DNA from: Segnochrobactrum spirostomi
GTDB taxonomy: Bacteria > Pseudomonadota > Alphaproteobacteria > Rhizobiales > Segnochrobactraceae
Direction: 5' to 3'
Length of the DNA: 64,000 nt
NCBI RefSeq assembly: GCF_009600605.1
Contig: NZ_VWNA01000002.1
Coordinates: 62,001-126,000 of the forward strand
The position numbers were made by a program, and so were the translations under genes. Positions 16,969 to 26,164 of this stretch are shown here, in pieces. Numbering within the stretch: the first letter of the stretch is position 1; each line of letters opens with the position of its first letter. The notes under the pieces were generated by a model. That model was not told where the DNA came from. It searched no databases and saw only the letters and a program-made list of their open reading frames with translations.

Positions 16969-19900
16969 ATGCTCTCGCGCTTCTTCATCGACCGGCCGGT
17001 TCTGTCGAACACGCTGGCCCTCGTGATCGTGCTTCTCGGCGCGCTGTCGCTGATGAAACTGCCGATCTCGCAATATCCGGACGTGGTGCCGCCGACCATC
17101 TCGGTGACCGCGACCTATCCCGGCGCCAGCGCGCGCACCGTGATGGAGACCGTCGGCCTGCCGATCGAGCAGGAGGTCAACGGCGTCGCGGGCATGCTCT
17201 ACATGAAGTCGACGAGCGGCAGCGACGGCAGCTATTCCCTCGTCGTCACCTTCGCGATCGGCACCGATCCCGACATGGCGCAGGTGCTCGTGCAGAACCG
17301 CGTCTCCCTCGCGGAAGCGCAGTTGCCGAGCGCGGTCTCGACGCAGGGCATCAACGTCCAGACCCAATCGACGTCGATCCTGCAATTCGTGAACCTCTAT
17401 TCGCAGGACGGGCGCTACGACAATCTGTTCCTGGCCAATTACGCGACCATCAGCCTGAAGAACGAGCTCGCGCGGCTGCCGGGCGTCGGCGACGTCACGG
17501 TGCTCGGGGCCGGCGATTATGCCATGCGCATCTGGCTCGATCCGGATCGCCTCCAGGCCTACGGGCTCGTGCCGAGCGACGTCACCTCGGCGATTTCCCA
17601 GCAGAGCACGGAGGTCACGGCGGGCCTCGTCGGCGCCCCGCCCGCCCCCGCCAAGGCCAACTTCCAGTACGTCCTCAACGTGACGGGGCGCTTCAGCGAC
17701 GCCAAGGATTTCGAGAACATCGTCGTCAAGGTGATCGACGAGGGCGGCGGCAAGATCGTCCGCGTCAAGGATCTCGGCCGGGTCGAACTCGGCGCTGCGA
17801 CCTACGGCACCACCGCGACGCTCGACGGCAAGCCCTCGGCGGCGATCGCGATCTCGCAGCTTTCCGGGGCGAACGCACTCACCGTCGCCCAGGGCGTCGA
17901 CGCCAAGATGAAGGAGCTCGCGGCCGCCTTCCCGGCCGGGCTCGATTACAAGGTCTCGTTCGACAGCACCAAGTTCGTGACCGCCTCGATCGACGAGGTC
18001 TACGAGACGCTGATCATCGCCGCCGCGCTGGTGCTCGCGGTGATCCTCGTCTTCCTCCAGGATTGGCGCGCGACCCTGGTGCCGGCGACGACCGTGCCGG
18101 TCACCATCATCGGCGCCTTCGCCGCCATGGCGATCATGGGCTACACGGTGAACACGACGAGCCTGTTCGCGCTCGTGCTCGCGATCGGCATCGTGGTGGA
18201 CGACGCCATCGTCATCGTGGAGGGCGTGGCGCGCCACATGGAGGCGGGGCTCTCCGGCCGCGACGCCTCGGTCAAGGCGATGTCGGAGCTGACCGGCCCG
18301 GTGATCGGGATCACCTTGGTCCTGATGGCGGTGTTCCTGCCGGCGGCGACCCTCTCCGGCCTCACCGGGAAGATGTATCAGCAATTCGCGCTCGTCATCG
18401 CCGCGACCGCCCTCATCTCCGCGGTCAACGCGGTGACGCTGAAGCCGACGCAATGCGCGCTGTGGCTTCGCCCCGCGGTGCCGCCGGAGAAGCGCAACAT
18501 CCTCTTCCGCGCCTTCAACGCCGTCTATGCCCGCTGCGAAGACGCCTATGCGGCGGTCGTCGGGCTCCTGGTGCGGCACGCGATCGCGACGACCGTCGTC
18601 GGGCTCGGACTGATCGGCGTGGCGATCTGGGGCATCTCCCAGGTTCCGACCAGCTTCATGCCGAACGAGGACCAGGGCTATTTCATCGTCAGCCTCAAGC
18701 TGCCGGACGCCGCCTCGGCGCAGCGCTCGGAGGTCGCCGTGGCGGAGGCCGTCAAGCTCATCCGCAAGATCGACGGCGTCGAAGACGTCATCGGCGTTTC
18801 CGGAATTTCGCCGCTCGACAACAATGCGACGCTCTACAATGCCGGCATGCTCTATGTCGTGCTGAAGGACTGGAGCGAGCGCAAGACGGCGGATCTCTCG
18901 ATCGGCACCATCAGCGGCAAGGCCCGCGCCGCGCTCGGCAGCATGGACACCGCCGCGGCGCAGATCATGTTGCCGCCGCCGATCCAGGGCATCGGCAATT
19001 CGAGCGGCTTCTCCATGATGGTGGAGATGAAGGACGGCAGTTCCGACTTCACGGCGTTGCAGAACGCCGCCGCCGAACTCGCCGAGACCGCCAACACCCA
19101 GACGAGCCTGTCCCACGTGGCCTCGAACTTCTCCGGCAACGTGAAGCAGCTCCGCCTCGTCGTGGACCGCGTGAAGGCGGAAACGCTCGGCGTCACCGTC
19201 GGGCAGGTCTTCTCGGCGCTGGAGGCCTATATCGGATCCTCCTACGTCAACCAATTCGTCAAGTTCAACAACGTCTTCCAGGTCTACGTCCAGGCCGACG
19301 CGCCGTTCCGTCTGCAGCCGGCTGACGTGCTCAATCTCAAGGTCAAGGGCGCCGACGGAACGATGGTGCCGCTCGGCAGCGTGGCCAAGATCGTCGACGA
19401 CGTCGGACCGCCGCTCATCACGCTCTACAACCTCTATCCGGCGGCGAGCGTCACGGGCAGCCCCGCGCCCGGCCACAGCTCCGGCGACGCCATGAGTCTG
19501 ATGAGCGAGATCGCCCAGAAGACGCTGCCGCCCTCGATGGGCACCGCCTGGACCGACATGTCCTACCAGGAGAAGCTCGTCGGCAATCAGCTCTATTACG
19601 TCTTCGCGATCGCCCTCCTCCTCGTCTATTTCGTGCTTGCCGGGCAATATGAGAGCTGGATCCAGCCGCTCGCCGTCATTCTCGCCGTGCCCCTCACCCT
19701 GATCGGCACGGTCGTCGCGCTCGAGGCGACGGGGATGTCGAACGACCTCTATACCCAGATCGGCATTGTGCTCCTCATCGCGCTCGCGGCGAAGAACGCG
19801 ATCCTCATCGTCGAATATGCCCGCGAGATGCGGGCGGAGGGGCTGAGCGCGGCTGAGGCCGCGGTGAAGGCGGCGCGGCTGCGCTTCCGGCCGATCCTGA

Positions 19901-20115
19901 TGACCTCCTTCGCCTTCATCTTCGGCATGCTGCCGCTCGTCTTCGCCTCCGGTGCCGGTGCCGGCGCGCGGGTCTCCCTCGGCATTTCGGTGGTGAGTGG
20001 CATGCTCGCCTCGACCGGCCTCGCGGTGCTCTTCGTGCCCGCCTTCTTCACCGCGCTCGAGCGCCTGCGCCCAACGCCCGCGGTGCGTTCGACGACGTCG
20101 GTCTCCGCCTCATAG
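16969..20115 (+). CDS. RND multidrug efflux pump, HAE1/AcrB type
   Basis: 1048 residues, the normal length for HAE1 pumps. It opens with FFIDRPVLSNTLALVIVLLGA and contains the proton-relay Asp pair Asp411-Asp412 in GIVVDDAIVIVEGV, plus two large periplasmic loops and twelve predicted helices. It exports drugs, solvents or metabolites from the periplasm using the proton gradient. It lies 28 bases after the adaptor gene. The following P-type H+-ATPase could help maintain the proton motive force it uses, but that link is inference. Confidence 0.95.
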   Translation: MLSRFFIDRPVLSNTLALVIVLLGALSLMKLPISQYPDVVPPTISVTATYPGASARTVMETVGLPIEQEVNGVAGMLYMKSTSGSDGSYSLVVTFAIGTDPDMAQVLVQNRVSLAEAQLPSAVSTQGINVQTQSTSILQFVNLYSQDGRYDNLFLANYATISLKNELARLPGVGDVTVLGAGDYAMRIWLDPDRLQAYGLVPSDVTSAISQQSTEVTAGLVGAPPAPAKANFQYVLNVTGRFSDAKDFENIVVKVIDEGGGKIVRVKDLGRVELGAATYGTTATLDGKPSAAIAISQLSGANALTVAQGVDAKMKELAAAFPAGLDYKVSFDSTKFVTASIDEVYETLIIAAALVLAVILVFLQDWRATLVPATTVPVTIIGAFAAMAIMGYTVNTTSLFALVLAIGIVVDDAIVIVEGVARHMEAGLSGRDASVKAMSELTGPVIGITLVLMAVFLPAATLSGLTGKMYQQFALVIAATALISAVNAVTLKPTQCALWLRPAVPPEKRNILFRAFNAVYARCEDAYAAVVGLLVRHAIATTVVGLGLIGVAIWGISQVPTSFMPNEDQGYFIVSLKLPDAASAQRSEVAVAEAVKLIRKIDGVEDVIGVSGISPLDNNATLYNAGMLYVVLKDWSERKTADLSIGTISGKARAALGSMDTAAAQIMLPPPIQGIGNSSGFSMMVEMKDGSSDFTALQNAAAELAETANTQTSLSHVASNFSGNVKQLRLVVDRVKAETLGVTVGQVFSALEAYIGSSYVNQFVKFNNVFQVYVQADAPFRLQPADVLNLKVKGADGTMVPLGSVAKIVDDVGPPLITLYNLYPAASVTGSPAPGHSSGDAMSLMSEIAQKTLPPSMGTAWTDMSYQEKLVGNQLYYVFAIALLLVYFVLAGQYESWIQPLAVILAVPLTLIGTVVALEATGMSNDLYTQIGIVLLIALAAKNAILIVEYAREMRAEGLSAAEAAVKAARLRFRPILMTSFAFIFGMLPLVFASGAGAGARVSLGISVVSGMLASTGLAVLFVPAFFTALERLRPTPAVRSTTSVSAS

Positions 20116-20186
20116 GGAGCCCCACGGCCAAGGGCGGGAGCGTCCTCCGCGACGGCGGGCCGACGGTCGCGCCGCCCGCGCGGAAC

Positions 20187-20200
20187 TTGTTTTGAATCAA
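20187..20200 (+). promoter_or_regulatory. FNR/FixK-type box upstream of the H+-ATPase
   Basis: TTGTTTTGAATCAA matches the TTGAT-N4-ATCAA consensus at nine of ten defined positions. It centres about 80 bases before the ATPase start codon, a position compatible with activation at -41.5 of a promoter just downstream. This suggests induction at low oxygen. Confidence 0.5.
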
Positions 20201-20272
20201 GGGAAAGAGGGGCGCGGAGCCGCACAATCGAACCTTGGCAGAAGGCGCGCTCGGTCGCGTTGCGAGGGTGAA

Positions 20273-22873
20273 ATGGCTCAGGATGTCCAGGCGAGCCCCG
20301 CGGCGGGGGCGGTCGGTGCGGCCAAGAGCGAGGGCAACACGGGACGGTCCGGGGCGCGTCTCGACGTGGCGGCCATCGCGGCGACGTTCACGCAGCTCGC
20401 GTCCTCGCCCAAGGGCCTCTCGTCCTCCGACGTGGCGCTCCGTCAGGAGAAATGGGGCCCGAACGCCATCGCTGCCCACGAGGAAAGCCGATGGCGGAAG
20501 CTGTTCGGCTATTTCTGGGGACCGATACCTTGGATGATCGAAGCTGCGTCGCTGCTGTCGTTGATCCGCCGTGACTGGCCCGACTTCGCGGTGGTCATGG
20601 GGCTGCTCCTCTACAACGCCGTCGTGGGTTTCTGGCAGGACAGCAAGGCCGCAAGCGCCCTCGCCGCGCTCCGCAAGGGATTGGCGCTCAAGGCTCGCGT
20701 CTTGCGCGATGGCGTCTGGGTTACGGTGGATACCGCGGCGCTCGTGCCCGGAGACGTCGTGAGCGTGGCGGGTGGAGAGACGCTCCCGGCGGATCTGCTG
20801 CTGACCGACGGCAAATATCTGTCGGTGGATCAAGCGGCGCTGACGGGTGAATCCCTGCCGGTCTCCAAGGCGGTCGGCGACAGCGGCTATTCCGGCTCCA
20901 TCGTACGCCAGGGCACCATGACGGGCGTCGTCACCGCGACGGGCAACAATACCTTCTTCGGCCGCACCGCCAAGCTGGTCGCCTCCGCGGGTGCCAAATC
21001 GCATGCCGAGAAGGCCGTGATTCAGATGGGGGATTTCCTCATCATCCTTTCGGGGGCTCTGGCGCTGGTGCTGGTGGCGGCTCAGGTCCATCGCGATATC
21101 GTCACTGCCGGACACTGGGAATGGCAGCAGGCCGGCTCGATCGTGCAACTGGTCCTGGTGCTGCTCGTCGCGTCCGTGCCGGTGGCGACGCCGGCTGTGA
21201 TGTCGGTGACGATGGCGCTCGGTGCCCTCGCCCTTTCCAAGCGGCAGGCGATCGTCTCCCGACTTTCCGCGATCGAGGAACTGGCCGGCGTCGATGTGCT
21301 CTGTTCCGACAAGACCGGAACGCTGACGCTCAATCAGTTGACGTTGCAGGCGCCGCTTCCCTGGGGAGCGGCCTCCGCCGAGGAACTGACCCTCGGAGCA
21401 GCTCTCGCCACGCAGACGCAGAGCGACGACGCCATCGACAAAGCCGTGCTTGCGGCCGTGAAGGACACCTCGCGGCTCGCCGCCTACAAGCAGGTCGACT
21501 TCGTTCCCTTCGATCCCGTGAACAAGAAGACCGTGGCGACGGTGACGACGCCCGACGGAAAGACCATTCGCTACGCCAAGGGCGCCCCCCAAGCCATCGC
21601 CGCGCTCGCGGGCCTCTCCGCGGACAGCGCCAAGAGCTATTTCGATTCCGTCGAGGGCCTCGCTCGCAGCGGTACCCGCGCGCTCGGCGTTGCCCGGTCG
21701 GAGGATGGAACGACCTGGACTCTTCTCGGTCTCCTGCCGATGCTGGATCCCCCCCGGCCGGATGCTGCCGCGACCATCGCCCGCGCCAAGGAACTCGGCG
21801 TTTCCGTGAAGATGGTGACCGGGGACGACGTGGCGATCGGCAGTGAGATAGCGCGCCAGCTCGGCCTCGGAGACCACCTGCTGGTGGCGAGCGACGTGTT
21901 CGGGTCGGATTCGAGCCCGGAGCACATCGCCATCGACGCCGCGCGCGCGGTTGAAGTGGCCGACGGCTTCGGCCGGGTTTTCCCGGAACATAAGTTCCAG
22001 ATCGTCAAGGCGCTTCAGGAGCGGGGCCACATCGTGGCCATGACGGGGGACGGCGTGAACGACGCCCCCGCACTCAAACAAGCCGATTGCGGTGTCGCCG
22101 TCTCTGGCGCCACGGACGCGGCGCGCAGCGCCGCCGCGCTGATCCTGACAGCCCCCGGCCTGTCGACGATCATTCAGGCGATCATGGAGGCACGCGCGAT
22201 CTTCGAGCGCATCACCTCCTACATATATTATCGTATCGCCATGACGCTCAACATCATGCTGGTTGTCGTCCTGACGTATCTTATTTACGACTTCATGCCG
22301 CTGACGGCGATCATGATCGTTGTCATGGCTCTGCTTGACGATATTCCGATCATGACGATCGCATATGACAACGTCAAAGTTCAAGACAAACCGCTGCGTT
22401 GGAATATGCATCGAATTATCTCGTTCTCGTCCATCATGGGGATCATGGCGCTCATCCAGAGCTTCGGTATCGTGATGCTCGGCATGTTCTGGATGAAGAG
22501 CCCCGAGCTGTCGGCGCTCCTCCCGATGGACCTGCCGCATGTGCAAACCATGCTGTTCCTGCAGCTTGCGGCCGGTGGACATCTGCTGTTTTTCGTCTCC
22601 CGCGTTCACGGCACGTTTCTGCTTCCGCCCTATCCGAGCTGGCAGATCTTGGCGGCGGTGATCGGGACGCAGATCTTCGCCGTCCTGATGTGCGCGTTCG
22701 GATGGTTCATGCCGCCGCTGCCGTGGATGCTCATCGCCGTCGTCTGGGTCTATTGTCTGGCTTGGACCTTCATTATGGATGTGGTGAAGCTGCTCTACTT
22801 CCGCGTCGTTGACGTGCGGGACGGCGCGGTGAGCATGATCGAGGCCCCCATCGGTTCGCGGGCCCTCTCGTGA
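20273..22873 (+). CDS. P-type H+-ATPase (P3A, plasma-membrane proton pump type)
   Basis: 866 residues. An N-terminal cation-ATPase domain carries GLSSSDVALRQEKWGPNAI. The actuator motif TGES is at 191-194, the phosphorylation site Asp346 lies in CSDKTGTLT, and the hinge is GDGVNDAPALKQAD. The membrane sequence PVATP (303-307) and the overall length match fungal/plant-type H+-ATPases found in some bacteria and archaea. It would extrude protons at ATP cost, for pH homeostasis or to energise secondary transport. A FixK/FNR-like box lies upstream. It is distinct from metal-type P1B pumps, as no CPC or N-terminal metal domain is present. Confidence 0.9.
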   Translation: MAQDVQASPAAGAVGAAKSEGNTGRSGARLDVAAIAATFTQLASSPKGLSSSDVALRQEKWGPNAIAAHEESRWRKLFGYFWGPIPWMIEAASLLSLIRRDWPDFAVVMGLLLYNAVVGFWQDSKAASALAALRKGLALKARVLRDGVWVTVDTAALVPGDVVSVAGGETLPADLLLTDGKYLSVDQAALTGESLPVSKAVGDSGYSGSIVRQGTMTGVVTATGNNTFFGRTAKLVASAGAKSHAEKAVIQMGDFLIILSGALALVLVAAQVHRDIVTAGHWEWQQAGSIVQLVLVLLVASVPVATPAVMSVTMALGALALSKRQAIVSRLSAIEELAGVDVLCSDKTGTLTLNQLTLQAPLPWGAASAEELTLGAALATQTQSDDAIDKAVLAAVKDTSRLAAYKQVDFVPFDPVNKKTVATVTTPDGKTIRYAKGAPQAIAALAGLSADSAKSYFDSVEGLARSGTRALGVARSEDGTTWTLLGLLPMLDPPRPDAAATIARAKELGVSVKMVTGDDVAIGSEIARQLGLGDHLLVASDVFGSDSSPEHIAIDAARAVEVADGFGRVFPEHKFQIVKALQERGHIVAMTGDGVNDAPALKQADCGVAVSGATDAARSAAALILTAPGLSTIIQAIMEARAIFERITSYIYYRIAMTLNIMLVVVLTYLIYDFMPLTAIMIVVMALLDDIPIMTIAYDNVKVQDKPLRWNMHRIISFSSIMGIMALIQSFGIVMLGMFWMKSPELSALLPMDLPHVQTMLFLQLAAGGHLLFFVSRVHGTFLLPPYPSWQILAAVIGTQIFAVLMCAFGWFMPPLPWMLIAVVWVYCLAWTFIMDVVKLLYFRVVDVRDGAVSMIEAPIGSRALS

Positions 22874-22971
22874 TCGCTGAGCAGGTGGCCTGCCGTGCGT
22901 AGGGCGGCGAAGGGCGACGTGAGCGGGAGCCCGCGGGGACCGGCATCGTCGTGTCGCGGGGAGGGAGGCCG

Positions 22972-23616
22972 GTGCAGAACGCGGATCTCTTCAGTGCGCT
23001 CAATCTGATCGGCACCTTCGTCTTCGCCGTCAGCGGAGCGATGGCCGGGGCGCAGCGCCGCTTCGACGTGTTCGGCATTCTGGTGCTGGCGTTCGTGACC
23101 GCCGTCTCCGGCGGCCTGATGCGCGACCTCCTGCTCGGGATCGTGCCGCCGACGGCCTTGGCGAACTGGCACATGCTGGCGATCTCGATGGCTGGCGGGC
23201 TCGCGGCGTTCGCGATGCCCGGCCTGATCGCGCGGATGCGCCTATCGGCCCTGGTGTTCGACGCCGCGGGGCTTTCCGCCTTCGCCGTGCTCGGAACCCA
23301 GACGGCGCTCGATCACGGCCTGATTCCGCTGATGGCCGCGATCCTCGGCATGGTCACCGGCGTCGGCGGCGGCGTGGCCCGAGACATTCTCACCGCGGAG
23401 GTGCCGATCGTGCTGCGCTCGGACATCTATGCGGTGGCCGCCTTGGCCGGGGCCCTCGTGGTCGCGTTCGGGCCGGCGCTCGGGCTCCAGGCCCAGCCGG
23501 CCTCGCTGATCGGCGCGGCCTTATGCTTCTTCCTGCGCCTGATGGCGATCCGCTACGGCTGGAACCTGCCGACCTCCCGCGCCGGGCAAGTGGCGGATCG
23601 CTCGGATCGCGGATGA
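22972..23616 (+). CDS. TRIC-type cation channel family protein (YadS/UPF0126)
   Basis: About 214 residues with two repeated three-helix units, each holding a glycine-rich motif: GTFVFAVSGAMAG, then VTAVSGGLMRDLLLG; AVLGTQTAL, then GMVTGVGGGVARDIL. This duplication is the hallmark of bacterial trimeric intracellular cation channel homologues, which conduct monovalent cations. The GTG at 22972 has GGAGGG in front. It follows the H+-ATPase by 98 bases and may balance its charge movement. The 3' end is convergent with the catR-like regulator. Confidence 0.85.
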   Translation: MQNADLFSALNLIGTFVFAVSGAMAGAQRRFDVFGILVLAFVTAVSGGLMRDLLLGIVPPTALANWHMLAISMAGGLAAFAMPGLIARMRLSALVFDAAGLSAFAVLGTQTALDHGLIPLMAAILGMVTGVGGGVARDILTAEVPIVLRSDIYAVAALAGALVVAFGPALGLQAQPASLIGAALCFFLRLMAIRYGWNLPTSRAGQVADRSDRG

Positions 23617-23626
23617 ACGGAGCGGC

Positions 23627-24550
23627 TCACCCCGCCAACTTGCGGACGGCCTCGGGCACGTCGTGCCCCCATTCGCCGTACATTCGGACGATCACGTCGG
23701 CCATGAGGGCGAGTTCGGGTGAATGGTCTCCGGCTCGGTGGCTCATGATGATGGGCGAGGTGGCCGGCTCGGCGAGGTCGCGATAGGCGACGCCTTCCAC
23801 CTGAAATTTGTGAACCGATTCCGGCACGATCGCGATGCCCTCCTCGGCGGCGACGAGCCCGATCGCGATCTGGAGTTCGCGCGCCTCGTGGCCGATGCGC
23901 ACCGCGACGCCGTGATCGTGGAGGAGGCGCAGCACCTGATCGGCGTAGCTCGGACGCGGCCGGCGCGGATAGAGCACCATCGGCTGCCCCTCGAGGTCCT
24001 GGAGCGAGAGCGCATCCTTACGGGCCAGCGGATGGCCGGCGGGAATCGCGGCGATGAGGCGCTCCTGGCGCAGGACGATGCGGCGCACGGCGTCGTCCTC
24101 GAAGCTGATGCGGCCGAAGCCGATATCGATACGACCCTCCTTGAGCGCCGTGATCTGCTCCAGCGTGACGAGTTCGACGAGGGAGAGGTCGACATTGGGG
24201 GCGGAGCCACGGAACTCCCGAATAAGCTGCGGCAGACGGCCATAGATGGTCGAGGCGACGAAGCCGATCGCGAAGCGACGCCGCTCGGCCGCCACCGCGC
24301 GGCCGACCATCTCGCGCATGTCCGCGACGCGGCCGAGCACCTGGGACGCCTGTTCGAGCACCAGGCGACCGATCGGTGTGAGCTGCAGGGGGCGCGCGGT
24401 GCGGTCGAACAATTCGGCGCCGATCTCGGCCTCCAACTGCTGGATCTGACGGCTGAGCGGCGGCTGGGCGATGTTGAGCCGGGCGGCGGCGCGCGTCACG
24501 TTGCGCTCCTCCGCCACCGCCACGAAATAGCGGAGCTGCCTCAGGTCCAT
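23627..24550 (-). CDS. catR: LysR-type regulator of the cat genes (CatR/CatM type)
   Basis: 307 residues. The N-terminal LysR helix-turn-helix reads MDLRQLRYFVAVAEERNVTRAAARL, then NIAQPPLSRQIQQLEAEIG. The effector domain keeps BenM/CatM-like features (AEEGIAIVPESV). It is divergent from catB by 118 bases. By family precedent it binds cis,cis-muconate and activates catBCA while repressing itself. The intergenic region holds an exact ATAC-N7-GTAT site only 11 bases from its own start codon. The ATG at 24550 is fixed by the canonical MDLRQLRYF start. Confidence 0.88.
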   Translation of the reverse strand: MDLRQLRYFVAVAEERNVTRAAARLNIAQPPLSRQIQQLEAEIGAELFDRTARPLQLTPIGRLVLEQASQVLGRVADMREMVGRAVAAERRRFAIGFVASTIYGRLPQLIREFRGSAPNVDLSLVELVTLEQITALKEGRIDIGFGRISFEDDAVRRIVLRQERLIAAIPAGHPLARKDALSLQDLEGQPMVLYPRRPRPSYADQVLRLLHDHGVAVRIGHEARELQIAIGLVAAEEGIAIVPESVHKFQVEGVAYRDLAEPATSPIIMSHRAGDHSPELALMADVIVRMYGEWGHDVPEAVRKLAG

Positions 24551-24561
24551 CGGACATCTCC

Positions 24562-24576
24562 ATACCGCATAGGTAT
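24562..24576. promoter_or_regulatory. CatR/BenM-type operator
   Basis: ATACCGCATAGGTAT is an exact ATAC-N7-GTAT, the recognition site described for CatM/BenM and also a T-N11-A LysR box. It lies between divergent catR and catB, close to the catR start, suiting autorepression plus activation of catB. Confidence 0.75.
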
Positions 24577-24668
24577 CGAATAGGGACCCAATCGGTGTTG
24601 GGCAAGGTCTTCGCCGGCTCATAAGGTCGGCGCTCAGAAGACGCCACCCCGAGAAGAAGGCGGACGCC

Positions 24669-25892
24669 GTGCCCAATCCGGATGCCATCACCCTCGCTTC
24701 GATCGAGACCCTGATCGTCGATCTGCCGACGATCCGGCCGCATGTTCTGGCGATGGCCACGATGCACCGGCAATCGATCGTGCTCGTGCGGCTGCGCGGC
24801 TCCGACGGCGTCGAGGGTATCGGCGAAGGCACGACGATCGGCGGCCTCAGCTACGGCGACGAGAGCCCCGAGGGCATCAAGCTCGCGATCGATACCTATA
24901 TCGTTCCGGTCCTGCGCGGCTGCGACCTCTCGCGCATCGGCGCGACGATGGCGGCGGTCGAGCGCTATGTGAAAGGCAACGTCATCGCCAAGTGCGCGGT
25001 CGAGACGGCGCTGATCGATGCGCTCGGCAAGCGGCTCGGCCTGCCGGCCTCCCACCTGATCGGCGGCGGTCCCGTCCGCGACCGCTTGCCCGTCGCCTGG
25101 ACGCTCGCGAGCGGCGAGACCGGCCGCGACATCGACGAGGCGGAAGCCATGCTCGAGGCGCGCCGCCATTCGATCTTCAAGCTGAAGATCGGCAAGCGGC
25201 CGGTGCGCGACGACGCCGCCCACGTCGCCGCGATCAAGCGGGCGCTCGGCGACCGCGGCAGCGTTCGGGTGGACGTCAACCAGGGCTGGAGCGAGACCGA
25301 GGCCGATCTCGGCATGGCGCTCCTCCAGGAGGCCGGGGTCGATCTCGTCGAGCAGCCGGTCTCGCGCCGCGCGCGCGCCACGCAGGTCCGGCTGTCCGCC
25401 CGCCACCGCATCCCGATCATGGCCGACGAATCCCTCGGCGGGGCGGCGGAGGCCTTCGATGTCGCGGCCTCGGGCGCGGCGCGGGTGTACTCGGTCAAGA
25501 TCGCCCAATCGGGTGGCCTGCACGCCGCGCACGCCGTCGCAACGATCGCGCACGCCGCCGGGATCGGCCTCTATGGCGGCACGATGCTCGAAGGCGGCGT
25601 CGGCACGGCCGCCTCGGCCCACCTCTTCGCGACGCTGCCGACGCTCGAGTGGGGCACCGAATTGTTCGGCCCTTTGCTCATGACCGACGAGATCCTCGCC
25701 GAGCCCCTCGCCTACGCGGATTATTCCCTCGCGGTCCCGTCGGGACCCGGCCTCGGCGTGGTCCTCGACGAGGACAAGGTCGCCTTCTACCGGCGCGACC
25801 GAACCGCCCCCCTCCTTCATGTCGTGGAGACGCCTACGGATGCTCTTCAAAGTGGAAATGGACATCAGCATTCCGCCCGGGTTCGCTCCTGA
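24669..25892 (+). CDS. catB: Muconate cycloisomerase
   Basis: 407 residues of the enolase superfamily, muconate-lactonising subgroup. The catalytic Lys171-x-Lys173 is in FKLKIGK, the metal ligands are Asp202 (VDVN), Glu228 (DLVEQP) and Asp253 (MADES), and the second Lys is Lys277 (YSVKIAQ). It converts cis,cis-muconate to muconolactone. It starts with GTG at 24669. Family members usually end near FYRRD; here about 27 extra residues follow and overlap the first 53 bases of catC, so the original stop may have been lost. Confidence 0.93.
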   Translation: MPNPDAITLASIETLIVDLPTIRPHVLAMATMHRQSIVLVRLRGSDGVEGIGEGTTIGGLSYGDESPEGIKLAIDTYIVPVLRGCDLSRIGATMAAVERYVKGNVIAKCAVETALIDALGKRLGLPASHLIGGGPVRDRLPVAWTLASGETGRDIDEAEAMLEARRHSIFKLKIGKRPVRDDAAHVAAIKRALGDRGSVRVDVNQGWSETEADLGMALLQEAGVDLVEQPVSRRARATQVRLSARHRIPIMADESLGGAAEAFDVAASGAARVYSVKIAQSGGLHAAHAVATIAHAAGIGLYGGTMLEGGVGTAASAHLFATLPTLEWGTELFGPLLMTDEILAEPLAYADYSLAVPSGPGLGVVLDEDKVAFYRRDRTAPLLHVVETPTDALQSGNGHQHSARVRS

Positions 25893-26130
25893 CGCTCTGG
25901 AGCGGCTCAAGGCGGCGGAGAAGGCGCGGTTTCAGGAGCTTCAGCGTGCCGGAACCTGGCGGCACATCTGGCGGGTGGTCGGCCGCTACGCGAACGTCAG
26001 CATCTTCGATGTCGAGAGCAACGCAGACCTGCACGACATCCTGAGCACGCTGCCGCTCTACCCCTTCATGACGATCACGGTGACGCCGCTCTGCCGCCAC
26101 CCCTCTTCGCTGCACGACGACGACCGCTGA
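25840..26130 (+). CDS. catC: Muconolactone delta-isomerase
   Basis: 96 residues, the normal size for CatC. Signature stretches are MLFKVEMDISIPPG, GTWRHIWRVVGRYANVSIFDV and LPLYPFMTITVTPLCRHPSS. It isomerises muconolactone to 3-oxoadipate enol-lactone. The ATG at 25840 is fixed by the conserved MLFKV start and lies inside the end of catB in another frame, implying translational coupling. Confidence 0.95.
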   Translation: MLFKVEMDISIPPGFAPDALERLKAAEKARFQELQRAGTWRHIWRVVGRYANVSIFDVESNADLHDILSTLPLYPFMTITVTPLCRHPSSLHDDDR

Positions 26131-26164
26131 ACGCGGCCCCACAACGATAATCGGAGGAAAGTCC

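Noticed and set aside
16786-19647. Very long minus-strand open frame opposite the RND pump
   Set aside because: It mirrors the RND coding frame, is full of His/Arg/Asp runs and has no recognisable domain or ribosome site.
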